From Gammaproteobacteria bacterium (GTDB lineage: Bacteria > Pseudomonadota > Gammaproteobacteria > Pseudomonadales > Pseudohongiellaceae), in assembly GCA_018698975.1 (NCBI GenBank), contig JABIPQ010000119.1, forward strand, positions 1 through 47,788: a DNA stretch of 47,788 nucleotides, in the 5' to 3' direction. Below are positions 7,345-15,128 of the stretch, in pieces (position 1 is the stretch's first letter; every line of letters starts with the position of its first letter). The notes beneath the pieces were generated by a model. The model had not been told where the DNA came from and searched no databases. It worked only from the letters and a program-made list of their open reading frames with translations. Made by a program: the position numbers and the translations under genes.

Positions 7345-8613
7345 CTACATAAGGTATGTCATGTAGACAAAAATTAACGCAACCACCGTAAGAATGGAAA
7401 TCGTGCCAATACTCCAGTAACGAATGAAATTACCGGGACGATCCTTCTCGGCAATATCAGGACCAAACATTGCCTTATGATTGAGGAAAGAAAAAACAGG
7501 CGCCACAACAAATCCCATTGAGGTCACCCAGGCGATGAAGGTCCCGAATGAGTCCAGCAGGATAAACAGCACCCCCATTACCAGCAGCAGTTCCACGCCG
7601 ATAAAGATGTAATAGATTTTGCCGAACCTGTCCGATTTTTCCCCGGCACTGACAGGAAATATTTCAACCAGCGCCGCCGCCGAAGAACGTGGCATCAAGT
7701 CCACCAGGGTCAACAATGTTGAATACATGACAGTAATCGCCGACAGGGCAATCACCGGATAAATCCACTCACCAATTGTCGAGGTAAACAGGCTTATCAA
7801 CTGGGCCGCAAAATCAGCACCATTGGCCTCCACTTCTACGCCGTTGATATACATCACCAATGTGCCAAGCAAAACAAAACAAATGGCGAGAAATATCGCA
7901 GTGCCATAGCCCACATGAAAATCAAATGCCGCTTCGGCGGTTGTAACTGGTCGCTTGAGACGAATGCTTTTTGCTTTCACCCACAATGACAGGCCAACTG
8001 ATCCTGCCGTGCCGGTTGGCATCCAGCCGGCAACGGCAATCAGAAATAAAATAGTCGGTATCCTGTTTTCGCCGGCAAGCTCAGATCCAATATTGGCAGA
8101 CAGGCTAGCCCCGCCTGTATCAATTGCAGCAATCGCAACAACCGCCGCAATGATGGTGCCGATAGTAAAAAGGATAACCAGTACACGGGTAATATCTTCG
8201 AGCACCGAGTAACGCCCAAGGGCAAGAATAACCATACAAGAAGCCACCAGGCCAAATTCAATACCGAGACCCATTTCAATACCAAACACACTGCGCATGA
8301 TCGCGGCGGTTGTCACAGCGACACCGGAAATGGCAAAGGTATATTCAAAAAGCTGCATCAGGAAAAAAAGAACAACCACCCATTTGCCCATCTTGGCGTA
8401 ACCATCAACGAGGGTCTCGCCAGTGGCGGCTGCATAAGTGGCACCAAACAGGAAGGTCGGATATTTAACCAGGCACACCAGTACGGCATAAGCCACCATG
8501 ATGAGTCCATAAGTGGCGCCGGCTGTTGGCGAAGACACCAGGTGAGACACACCCACTGCCACAGCGGCATAGAGCAAGCCTGGCCCGAACTTTTCTTTCA
8601 AGGTATTAAACAT
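7345..8613 (-). CDS. Nramp-related membrane transporter lacking DPGN and MPH motifs
   Basis: A 422-residue protein with about eleven membrane spans. The start GPGLLYAAVAVGVSHLVSS followed by AGATYG belongs to the Nramp (SLC11-like) superfamily. Classical Nramp metal transporters bind Mn/Fe with DPGN in TM1 and MPH in TM6. Here TM1 reads VSSPTAG and TM6 reads AGWMPTGTAG, so both the Asp/Asn and the Met-Pro-His are missing. A divergent substrate, perhaps not a transition metal, is therefore likely. The frame is open to 8658, but the Met at 8613 is preferred: it has AGAGG five nt upstream and brings the N-terminus into line with the family, whereas the longer version starts inside an inverted-repeat element. 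The gene lies between the OFA transporter and the ThDP enzyme. Confidence 0.85.
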   Translation of the reverse strand: MFNTLKEKFGPGLLYAAVAVGVSHLVSSPTAGATYGLIMVAYAVLVCLVKYPTFLFGATYAAATGETLVDGYAKMGKWVVVLFFLMQLFEYTFAISGVAVTTAAIMRSVFGIEMGLGIEFGLVASCMVILALGRYSVLEDITRVLVILFTIGTIIAAVVAIAAIDTGGASLSANIGSELAGENRIPTILFLIAVAGWMPTGTAGSVGLSLWVKAKSIRLKRPVTTAEAAFDFHVGYGTAIFLAICFVLLGTLVMYINGVEVEANGADFAAQLISLFTSTIGEWIYPVIALSAITVMYSTLLTLVDLMPRSSAAALVEIFPVSAGEKSDRFGKIYYIFIGVELLLVMGVLFILLDSFGTFIAWVTSMGFVVAPVFSFLNHKAMFGPDIAEKDRPGNFIRYWSIGTISILTVVALIFVYMTYLM

Positions 8614-8634
8614 CTTGCCTCTATGCGTTAAATT

Positions 8635-8705
8635 GGGGTCAGAACAAAATTTCCACAAGCTTTATAATTGAAAAAGCGCTCTAAAGAAATATTTTGATCT
8701 GACCC
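8635..8705. repeat. MITE-like inverted repeat with GGGGTCAG ends
   Basis: The left arm GGGGTCAGAACAAAAT (8635-8650) pairs with ATTTTGATCTGACCC (8691-8705) at all but one position, and weaker pairing continues outward. The 71-bp element fills the gap between the ThDP gene stop and the Nramp-like start. GGGGTCAGA-type repeats are scattered in many Gammaproteobacteria, often near IS200-like REP transposases. A half copy appears at 44106-44121. It could also act as a hairpin in the transcript. Confidence 0.6.
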
Positions 8706-8714
8706 GCGTTTACG

Positions 8715-10364
8715 CTACTTCCCATAGCTGGAATAATGTAACGATGATTCAAGTTCCTTGCAGGTAATAAACTCCAGCAAAACTGCTTCGCCATTTTCAG
8801 TGGCTTCAATACCTCTTTTCAAGGCTGCCACAATATCATCAGGGTCGGTGATTCGCTCACCGTATCCGCCAAACGCTTTTGCCATTTCAGAATAATTCCC
8901 GCCAATGTCGGTTGAACGATATTTTTCTGTAGACACTTCCATAATCGGAAGCTCCATGGCCATGCAAAAATTATTAAACAGGATAGACAAAATAGGTATG
9001 CGTTCACGCACTGCTGTTTCAAAATCCATGCCGGTAAAGCCTATCGCCGCATCTCCCCAGACATTGATACACAAATGGTCGGGGCGCGCCAATTTGGCGC
9101 CCATGGCTAAAGGCAAACCATAACCAAGCTGTGTCGTTTTACCCCAGCCAATATAGGATAACGGCGCCTCACTTTCCCAAAACGGAACCAGCTGGTCACG
9201 TGGACTACCGGCATCATGAGTGATCACCACTTTTTGTTTATCGACCAGTTTATTGAGTTCATAAATCACCCGGTAAGGTGTCATGGGCGACTGCTCGGAT
9301 GTAAGTTTAGGTAACCATTGTGCCATCCATGCATCTTTCACTTTTTTAATATCTGCTGGCGTTGATTCTTTTCGACTTTGAGCTTTAGCCAGATCAAGGG
9401 TTTTTAATTCATCAATCAAGGCGCGCAAAGTGAGTTTTGCATCACCGATCAGACCAAGTGCTGCTGGCACATCCTTGTTCAAATCCATCGGATCAAGAGT
9501 GGCATGAATGACTTTTTTGTTATCAGGCATGCGAGTGCCAAACGAGGTAATGGCAAAACTACAACCAATGCCAAAAATAAGATCCGCATCATTAAGAAAA
9601 TGATAAACCGCCAGGGGCGTAGCATGGCCACCGGAACCAATGCTCAGCGGGTGAGTCTCATTGAAGGCACTTTTGCCTTCCAGGCTGGTTGTCACCGGGA
9701 CATTCAGCAGTTCCGCAATTTCCTTTAATTCATCCCAGGCTTTTGAGTAATGAATACCCTGTCCCGCATAGATCACTGGTTTTTCTGCTGCAGCCAGTTC
9801 GACTGCTGCGGCTTTGATACTTTCAGCTTCAGGCGTATATTTGGTTTTATAACTGGGCACATATTCAGAAATGTCTGACTCTTCCTGGCAGACATCCCAC
9901 GGGATTTCCACCAGTACCGGACCAGGCCTGCCATTGCGCAGCTGAGTAAATGCCCGCCGCATAATATTCTGCACTTCAGATCCCGAAGTGATCGGTTCTG
10001 CCCACTTGGTAATGTGCTTCATGTTCAAGGTGGAATTAAAGTTGGGAAAATAATTGGCCAGCTTGCGATCATAGCCTGCGGGCATGATCAGCACCGGTAC
10101 TGACTCACCATAAGCCTGAGCGACACCGCCGAATGCATTTTCTGCACCTGGCCCGTGCTGCATAACAAAAACACCAATCTCTTCACCTGATGTCATGCGG
10201 CTTAAGGCATCAGCCATATGCACACCGGTTCTTTCCTGGCGAACAATAATAGTGCGAATATCTACTTCAGCTGCAGCTTCGATGATGGGATTTAGAGGAT
10301 AAGCAAATAAATATTTAATTCCCTCAGCTTTAAGAATCTGAGCGATGGCCTTTGGTACCAGCAT
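8715..10364 (-). CDS. ThDP-dependent enzyme, 2-hydroxyacyl-CoA lyase/oxalyl-CoA decarboxylase-like
   Basis: A 549-residue three-domain ThDP enzyme. The N-terminal pyrimidine-binding domain has the catalytic Glu44 in RQERTGVHMADAL. The central domain (about 190-320) has KPVIYAGQGI and LIFGIGCSF. The C-terminal ThDP-binding domain has G-D-A-A-I-G-F-T-G-M-D-F-E-T at 437-450 and N-N at 464-465, the GDx...NN diphosphate/Mg2+ motif. The GDxAxGFxGM(D/E)xET form resembles HACL and oxalyl-CoA decarboxylase more than acetolactate synthase. The OFA-type transporter downstream points to oxalate or another 2-oxo/2-hydroxy acid, but no formyl-CoA:oxalate CoA-transferase is in view, so oxalate use is not shown. 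AAGGAAG before the ATG supports the start. Other options are a benzoylformate-type decarboxylase or an acetolactate-synthase homologue. Confidence 0.8.
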   Translation of the reverse strand: MLVPKAIAQILKAEGIKYLFAYPLNPIIEAAAEVDIRTIIVRQERTGVHMADALSRMTSGEEIGVFVMQHGPGAENAFGGVAQAYGESVPVLIMPAGYDRKLANYFPNFNSTLNMKHITKWAEPITSGSEVQNIMRRAFTQLRNGRPGPVLVEIPWDVCQEESDISEYVPSYKTKYTPEAESIKAAAVELAAAEKPVIYAGQGIHYSKAWDELKEIAELLNVPVTTSLEGKSAFNETHPLSIGSGGHATPLAVYHFLNDADLIFGIGCSFAITSFGTRMPDNKKVIHATLDPMDLNKDVPAALGLIGDAKLTLRALIDELKTLDLAKAQSRKESTPADIKKVKDAWMAQWLPKLTSEQSPMTPYRVIYELNKLVDKQKVVITHDAGSPRDQLVPFWESEAPLSYIGWGKTTQLGYGLPLAMGAKLARPDHLCINVWGDAAIGFTGMDFETAVRERIPILSILFNNFCMAMELPIMEVSTEKYRSTDIGGNYSEMAKAFGGYGERITDPDDIVAALKRGIEATENGEAVLLEFITCKELESSLHYSSYGK

Positions 10365-10427
10365 GTACTACTTCCTTAATAATTATTGTTATTGAATTGA
10401 AAATTTTAATATGACTTTGAATATAAC

Positions 10428-10450
10428 AAAGCGCAGTCAATGCTGCGCCT
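10428..10450 (-). terminator. Probable terminator of the MBL-hydrolase gene
   Basis: The stem GCGCAG/CTGCGC with a 6-nt loop is flanked by A/T pairs. On the minus strand it is followed by TTTGTT. It lies about 105 nt after the stop at 10553 and ahead of the ThDP gene start. The stem is short and the T-run imperfect, so this is moderate evidence. Confidence 0.4.
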
Positions 10451-10552
10451 TTATGGTTCTCGTAATGGATTTTATATTTTGCTGCTTTTTCAGCAATTCA
10501 CTATTTTATAGTTATTTCCACTGAATAGTACCTATTAAAAAGTTTAGGGTGT

Positions 10553-11425
10553 TTAGAAGAAACTGCCATAGGCGATTTTGCTAAAAGATTCATTGTTCAG
10601 AAAACCTTCAGGATACCCGCGTACCGGGTTTGTCGCAGTGATTTGCTCCAAAGTCATGCCTGCCGTGATGCCCTCGTAAACTCTGTCGCGAATCGTCTCC
10701 AGCATCTCCACATAGTCAAGCATGTCCTGGCGGCCAGAAAGCTGGCCATGCCCCGGAATAACCTTTGTATCTGCATCAGCCATAGCAATAGCCCCGTGCA
10801 TTACTCTGATAATGCCGTTCAGATTGCCGCCATTAGGTACATCAATAAAAGGCAGGCCATAACGCACAAATACATCGCCGGTATGGATGACATTGGCTTC
10901 CTCAAATTTAAGAATTGTGTCTCCATCGGTATGCCCTGAACCAAAATGCCTTGCCTGCAAGGTGTGACCGTTGTAGTGAAGAGTCATTGAATCTGTAAAA
11001 GTGATTTTGGGCAGACCATCAGCGTTATAGGCATTTTGCTGCACATTAACTACCTGCAGAAAATTATCTTCAGTCATACGCATTCTGGCATTGTTCTGGG
11101 CAATAATGATGGCACCGCCAGCACCAAAATTTTCATTGCCGTCACTATGGTCATAATGAAAATGGGTATTGAAAACAAACTGCACATCATCATTGGAATA
11201 TTCAGCAATGGCTGCTTTGATTTTCCCGGTCAATGGCCCAAATTGATCGTCGATAATAAATACTCCATCTTCCCCTACACTAAGACCAATATTGCCACCG
11301 GAGCCCTCCAGCATGTAAATGCCGTTTGTCACTTCACTTACCGTAATTTCAATTTCATCAAAATCTGTTTGAGCAAAAACCAATATCGGCGTGCAAAGCA
11401 ACGCCATTGCTAATTTTTTAAACAT
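10553..11425 (-). CDS. Secreted metallo-beta-lactamase-fold hydrolase (intact metal site)
   Basis: A 290-residue protein with a Sec signal peptide (KKLAMALLCTPILVFAQ) and a complete MBL-fold metal site: H88-F-H90-Y-D92-H93, H165 in SGHTDGD, the bridging Asp184 in HTGD, and His226 in IPGHG. Members of this exported subgroup (SoxH/quinoprotein-relay-like) are often found near periplasmic oxidation genes, but their substrates are mostly unknown; they are not shown to be beta-lactamases. It is a useful reference for the related protein at 1275-2225, which has lost most of these ligands. The gene is preceded by AAGGAAA and diverges from the plus-strand MoxR/vWA operon across a gap of about 500 nt. 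It is separated from the ThDP gene by a probable hairpin, so it is likely its own unit. Confidence 0.88.
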   Translation of the reverse strand: MFKKLAMALLCTPILVFAQTDFDEIEITVSEVTNGIYMLEGSGGNIGLSVGEDGVFIIDDQFGPLTGKIKAAIAEYSNDDVQFVFNTHFHYDHSDGNENFGAGGAIIIAQNNARMRMTEDNFLQVVNVQQNAYNADGLPKITFTDSMTLHYNGHTLQARHFGSGHTDGDTILKFEEANVIHTGDVFVRYGLPFIDVPNGGNLNGIIRVMHGAIAMADADTKVIPGHGQLSGRQDMLDYVEMLETIRDRVYEGITAGMTLEQITATNPVRGYPEGFLNNESFSKIAYGSFF

Positions 11426-11930
11426 GTTATTTTCCTTAATTTCTTACTTATTCTGCGGAAACATTGGCCAAAAAAAGAGAGAGTATTAATCGTGGTGATC
11501 GTCTTTTTGCTTACCTTTGCTCCCCGCTTTATTGTTTTGGTTTATTGACTACGTTTCCACAGGAGCATAAACCAGCCCGCATAACAGGGCAACTTGGCGG
11601 TAGCAAGGGGCAATAGAATAGACATGAATGTGTCAGTATTATGAAATTAGCCCGCCTTTATTAGGGTAGCCGGTGCGGGGATGGTATTCTTTTGGCAAAC
11701 ATGATTATATGTCTTCCCCCTTTACAAAACGCCATTTTCCGGGGGTAGCAGGGCTTGAGTTCCACTATTTTATGCCTGGTTTACGGCAAGTGGGCACGGC
11801 ATTCAGAAGGAGTTTTTGTGCCTTCTTTTACTGCCGCGGTAATTAGCCCAGAATGAATTAGAATTTCAAGGGTCTTACCCATAGTGGGTAGTTGTTCAAA
11901 CCGAAGCACTTCAAATTACGTATTGGCAGT
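11426..11930. other. Intergenic region between divergent units; likely promoter region of the vWA/MoxR operon
   Basis: About 500 nt without a convincing gene. It must contain promoters for both the minus-strand MBL gene and the plus-strand seven-gene operon. A strong Shine-Dalgarno, AGAAGGAG at 11805-11812, sits five nt ahead of a 12-codon GTG frame (11818-11856), a possible leader peptide. A small hairpin, TACCCA-TAG-TGGGTA, lies at 11876-11890. No convincing -35/-10 pair could be chosen by eye. A TTG at 11892 could extend the next gene by 13 codons, but it sits right behind that hairpin. Confidence 0.5.
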
Positions 11931-14156
11931 ATGATCGAATTTTTCTTCAAATATCCCCGATCAGTATTTAATGACAGCAACTTCATATTCGCCAGCGGTT
12001 GGCCGTTATGGATGATGTTTGGGGTTATTCTTGCCTTTCTGGCCGTTCTGGTCGTGTTGTTTATACGACGGCCGGGCAATATGAACTGGTTGCAGCTCGG
12101 CTCTATCGGTTTTATCCAACTATTAATGCTTGCTGTAGTCATGGTGGTGGTCTGGCAGCCGGCACTGGTATCCGAGCGCCTGCTCAGTGGTGAAAATGCT
12201 GTAGCAATCATGCTCGATACATCCGGAAGCATGACCTTCAATGAGGGCGGGACGACTCGAATGGATCAGGCCCAGTCTTTATTGACCCCGGAATCCCTTG
12301 AAGAAATCGCCGATATTTACACTATCCTGCCTTATGGCTTTTCAGCTACCGCTAATACCCTGGACTCCTTCTCTACCTTGCCCGAACCAGGAGTTGCCAC
12401 CAACCTGGGACAGTCAATTCTACAAACACTGCGCCAGGCTACCGGCGCCTCCCTGGGTGCAGTCATTCTGGTGAGTGACGGCGCAGATAACAGTGGCGCT
12501 ATCAGCCAGGCTGAGATGAGTGAAATTGCTGCTTATGGGGTTCCCGTACACAGTGTTGGTCTAGGCCGCGAAAACATCCCGGAAGACCTCGAGCTCACCG
12601 AGGTCCTGCTCCCTGAAAAAGCCCTCCCTGGCACAACCCTGTCTGCCCGTGTCGGAATACTCCATGACCAGGGTGGCACTGCCAGAATCAAGGTCTATGA
12701 CGGAGACACCTTCTTATCTACAGAAGAAATTGCCCTCAGTGACGGGCAGAATATGACGCTGGCCTTCATTGATATTGAAGTGCCTGAACCTGGTCAGCTG
12801 GACCTGCGTTTTACCCTTGACCCCATCGACAATGAAAGCAATCTGGCAAATAACACACGGGCCCGTGTAGTGGATGTCGAGGAAAGTCGTTACAAGGTTC
12901 TCTATGTGGAAGGCGAGCCGCGCTGGGAATACAAGTTTATGCAGCGCGCCCTGAATGATGATCCCAGTATCCAGCTATCAACTCTGCTAAAGGTCACTCC
13001 CAATAAATATTACCGGCAAGGAATAGAAAGCCCCGAACAGCTGGAAAACGGATTCCCCACTGAGCGAGCCGAGCTGTTTGATTACGATGCCCTGATAATG
13101 GGTAGTCTGAATGCAGCAGAACTGACCAGTGAGCAACAGGAAATGATTCGGGATTTTGTCAGCGAGCGGGGCGGCAGCTTCATGATGCTGGCAGGTCTCA
13201 ATGGTCTTGGCCTGGGCGGCTGGGGTGAAACTGTGGTGAACGAAATACTGCCGTCGCGCCTTAACGCCGAAGAAGCAGCGTTTATCCGTGAAAAGGCGCC
13301 CGTAGCTTTAACGGATAGCGGCCGACTTGCTCCCATGTTGCAATTCAGTGACAGCGAATCGGAAAATGACCGATTGTGGTCTGAACTCCCGGAAGTTGCC
13401 GACTACCAGCAAATTGGTCCTTTACGCCCTGCAGCAACAACTTTACTGGGGGTGAATGTCGAAGGCCGAATTCAGCCTTTGTTAGTCACCCAGCCTTACG
13501 GACGCGGCCAGAGTTATATTCTCGCCACAGGCGGAACCTGGCGCTGGCAAATGAGCCTGCCCGTGGCAGATATGCGGCACGAGACATTCTGGCGTCAACT
13601 CACCAGAGCGCTGGTTGCCAACTCCCCCCGACCTTTTGAGCTTTCAAGCCGCATTGAAAATGAAGAGATTAAAGTCCGTGCCCAGGTGCGGGACCCTGAT
13701 TCCGAAGAAAACCAGGGTCTGGCCATCTCTGCAGTAGTGTCTTCCGAAAATAATGATGTGGTAAGCCTCGAGCTGCAGCCAGTTTCAGGACAGCCAGGTG
13801 TTTATGAAGCGGGTTTCAAACCAGAGCAAACCGGCCTGTACAGTATCGACGCTATCTCCCGTGTCGGAGAAACCCTGGTGAGCTCTTCAACAACTGCAGT
13901 GCGCTACGATCAGGGTCAGGAAATTTTCAATGTACGTCAAAACAAACCTTTACTGGAAAGGGTTGCACAGGTCACCGGTGGACAATACTGGACACCGGAG
14001 CAATGGAATGAAATTCCTGAAGCCATTTCCTATTCCACTGCAGGTATTACAGAACAACAAATCAGTTATTTGTGGGACGCACCGTTCTTTTTTCTCTTGC
14101 TGATACTACTGAAAACCCTCGAGTGGTTATTAAGACGCCACTGGCGGACTATCTAG
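11931..14156 (+). CDS. Membrane vWA / glutamine-amidotransferase-like protein
   Basis: A 741-residue protein read from the ATG at 11931 (the frame is open to a TTG at 11892). It has two N-terminal membrane spans (about 26-45 and 55-77), a periplasm-facing von Willebrand A domain with MIDAS motif D-T-S-G-S (96-100) and VSDGADNSG, then beta-sandwich repeats. A class I amidotransferase-like Rossmann domain follows (VLYVEGEPRWEYKFMQRAL, then MMLAGLNGLGLGGWG), with no obvious catalytic Cys at the nucleophile elbow, and one C-terminal span (APFFFLLLILLKTLEWLL). This build matches COG5426-type proteins found with MoxR and DUF58 genes. MIDAS vWA domains usually bind protein partners through Mg2+. It starts a tight operon; the next gene begins 9 nt later. 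Its role is probably as a membrane anchor or adaptor for the MoxR ATPase, which is inferred from context. Confidence 0.85.
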   Translation: MIEFFFKYPRSVFNDSNFIFASGWPLWMMFGVILAFLAVLVVLFIRRPGNMNWLQLGSIGFIQLLMLAVVMVVVWQPALVSERLLSGENAVAIMLDTSGSMTFNEGGTTRMDQAQSLLTPESLEEIADIYTILPYGFSATANTLDSFSTLPEPGVATNLGQSILQTLRQATGASLGAVILVSDGADNSGAISQAEMSEIAAYGVPVHSVGLGRENIPEDLELTEVLLPEKALPGTTLSARVGILHDQGGTARIKVYDGDTFLSTEEIALSDGQNMTLAFIDIEVPEPGQLDLRFTLDPIDNESNLANNTRARVVDVEESRYKVLYVEGEPRWEYKFMQRALNDDPSIQLSTLLKVTPNKYYRQGIESPEQLENGFPTERAELFDYDALIMGSLNAAELTSEQQEMIRDFVSERGGSFMMLAGLNGLGLGGWGETVVNEILPSRLNAEEAAFIREKAPVALTDSGRLAPMLQFSDSESENDRLWSELPEVADYQQIGPLRPAATTLLGVNVEGRIQPLLVTQPYGRGQSYILATGGTWRWQMSLPVADMRHETFWRQLTRALVANSPRPFELSSRIENEEIKVRAQVRDPDSEENQGLAISAVVSSENNDVVSLELQPVSGQPGVYEAGFKPEQTGLYSIDAISRVGETLVSSSTTAVRYDQGQEIFNVRQNKPLLERVAQVTGGQYWTPEQWNEIPEAISYSTAGITEQQISYLWDAPFFFLLLILLKTLEWLLRRHWRTI

Positions 14157-14165
14157 GAACTGCTG

Positions 14166-15128
14166 GTGACAAATACCACCGCAAACAAAGTGATGAACAA
14201 AGTGATGAACAAACTACAGATCATGTTGCTTCTATTAATAAGCACCATCTTGCTAATACCAAATGCCAACGCCGCTTTATACGTCACTATTGTGCAAGGA
14301 CTGGGTGGCTTACCTGAATATGATGACAAATTTGCCGATCAGGCACAAAAAATTTATGACGCCTCCATCACTCTGGCTGATGCGTCACATGTGACCTCGA
14401 TGGCAGGCGATGATGCAACACGAAGCGCCCTGCTTATTCATTTTCAAAACCTGGCAGAGTCCATGAATGAGGATGATAGAGCGGCTATTTATCTGGTGGG
14501 TCACGGCAGTTATGACGGAGAACAATACAAGTTTAATATTTCAGGACCGGATATCACCGATGCAGATCTGGCTGAAATTCTGGAAAGCTTCCCGGGGCAG
14601 AATCATTTCCTGGTAAACACTTCAAGCACCAGTGGCGCTATTCTCGACGGACTCGAAAGCGACCAGCGTGTCATTATTACAGCCACACGCAATGGCAATG
14701 AAAAAAATGCTACCGAGTTCGGTAATTATTTTGCTGCCGCCCTGGCCAGTGATATTGCAGACATAAATAAAAATAATAATGTCAGCATTCAGGAAGCTTT
14801 CGATTTTGCCGAACGCAGCGTTGCAGAATTTTTTGAATCCTCAGGCAAACTGGCAACGGAGCATCCACAGATTCGAGGTGAAGGCGCAGCAAGTTTCAGT
14901 CTTGCGAGAGTTGAACCGCTCGCAACATCTGATGAGAACCCGCGCATCAATGCTTTTATTAGCAGACGTCTTGAGCTCGATACGGAAATTGAATCACTGC
15001 AATTACGGCGCAATGAATTTTCCAATGTAGAGTATATCCAGAATCTGCAGGCTCTTATTCTGGAGTCAGCCGAGATTAGTGAACAGATAGACAGTTTACG
15101 GGAAGGCACGCAGGCAAATGTTCAATAG
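14166..15128 (+). CDS. Caspase/C13-fold secreted protein with Cys replaced by Ser (pseudo-caspase)
   Basis: A 320-residue protein starting at GTG 14166, supported by TAGGA six nt upstream; ATGs at 14193 and 14205 are alternatives inside a 12-bp direct repeat (AAAGTGATGAAC, 14187-14210). A signal peptide ends at NANA (about residue 36). The body looks like a clan CD peptidase: AAIYLVGHGSYDG, with the dyad His at 113, then HFLVNTSSTSG (148-157), where family members have Cys in the C-x-S-G box. That position is Ser154. Next come RVIITATRNGNEKNATEFG and VSIQEAFDFA, typical for caspase-like and legumain-like proteins. A C-terminal helical stretch (260-315) follows. It is probably catalytically dead or an unusual Ser form. 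It lies between the vWA protein and a metallopeptidase, so it may bind substrate or scaffold. Fold assignment is by motif only. Confidence 0.75.
   Translation: MTNTTANKVMNKVMNKLQIMLLLLISTILLIPNANAALYVTIVQGLGGLPEYDDKFADQAQKIYDASITLADASHVTSMAGDDATRSALLIHFQNLAESMNEDDRAAIYLVGHGSYDGEQYKFNISGPDITDADLAEILESFPGQNHFLVNTSSTSGAILDGLESDQRVIITATRNGNEKNATEFGNYFAAALASDIADINKNNNVSIQEAFDFAERSVAEFFESSGKLATEHPQIRGEGAASFSLARVEPLATSDENPRINAFISRRLELDTEIESLQLRRNEFSNVEYIQNLQALILESAEISEQIDSLREGTQANVQ

Noticed and set aside
8614-8658. Longer start of the Nramp-like gene at 8658
   Set aside because: That start lies in an inverted-repeat element, has no ribosome site, and adds residues not found in the family.
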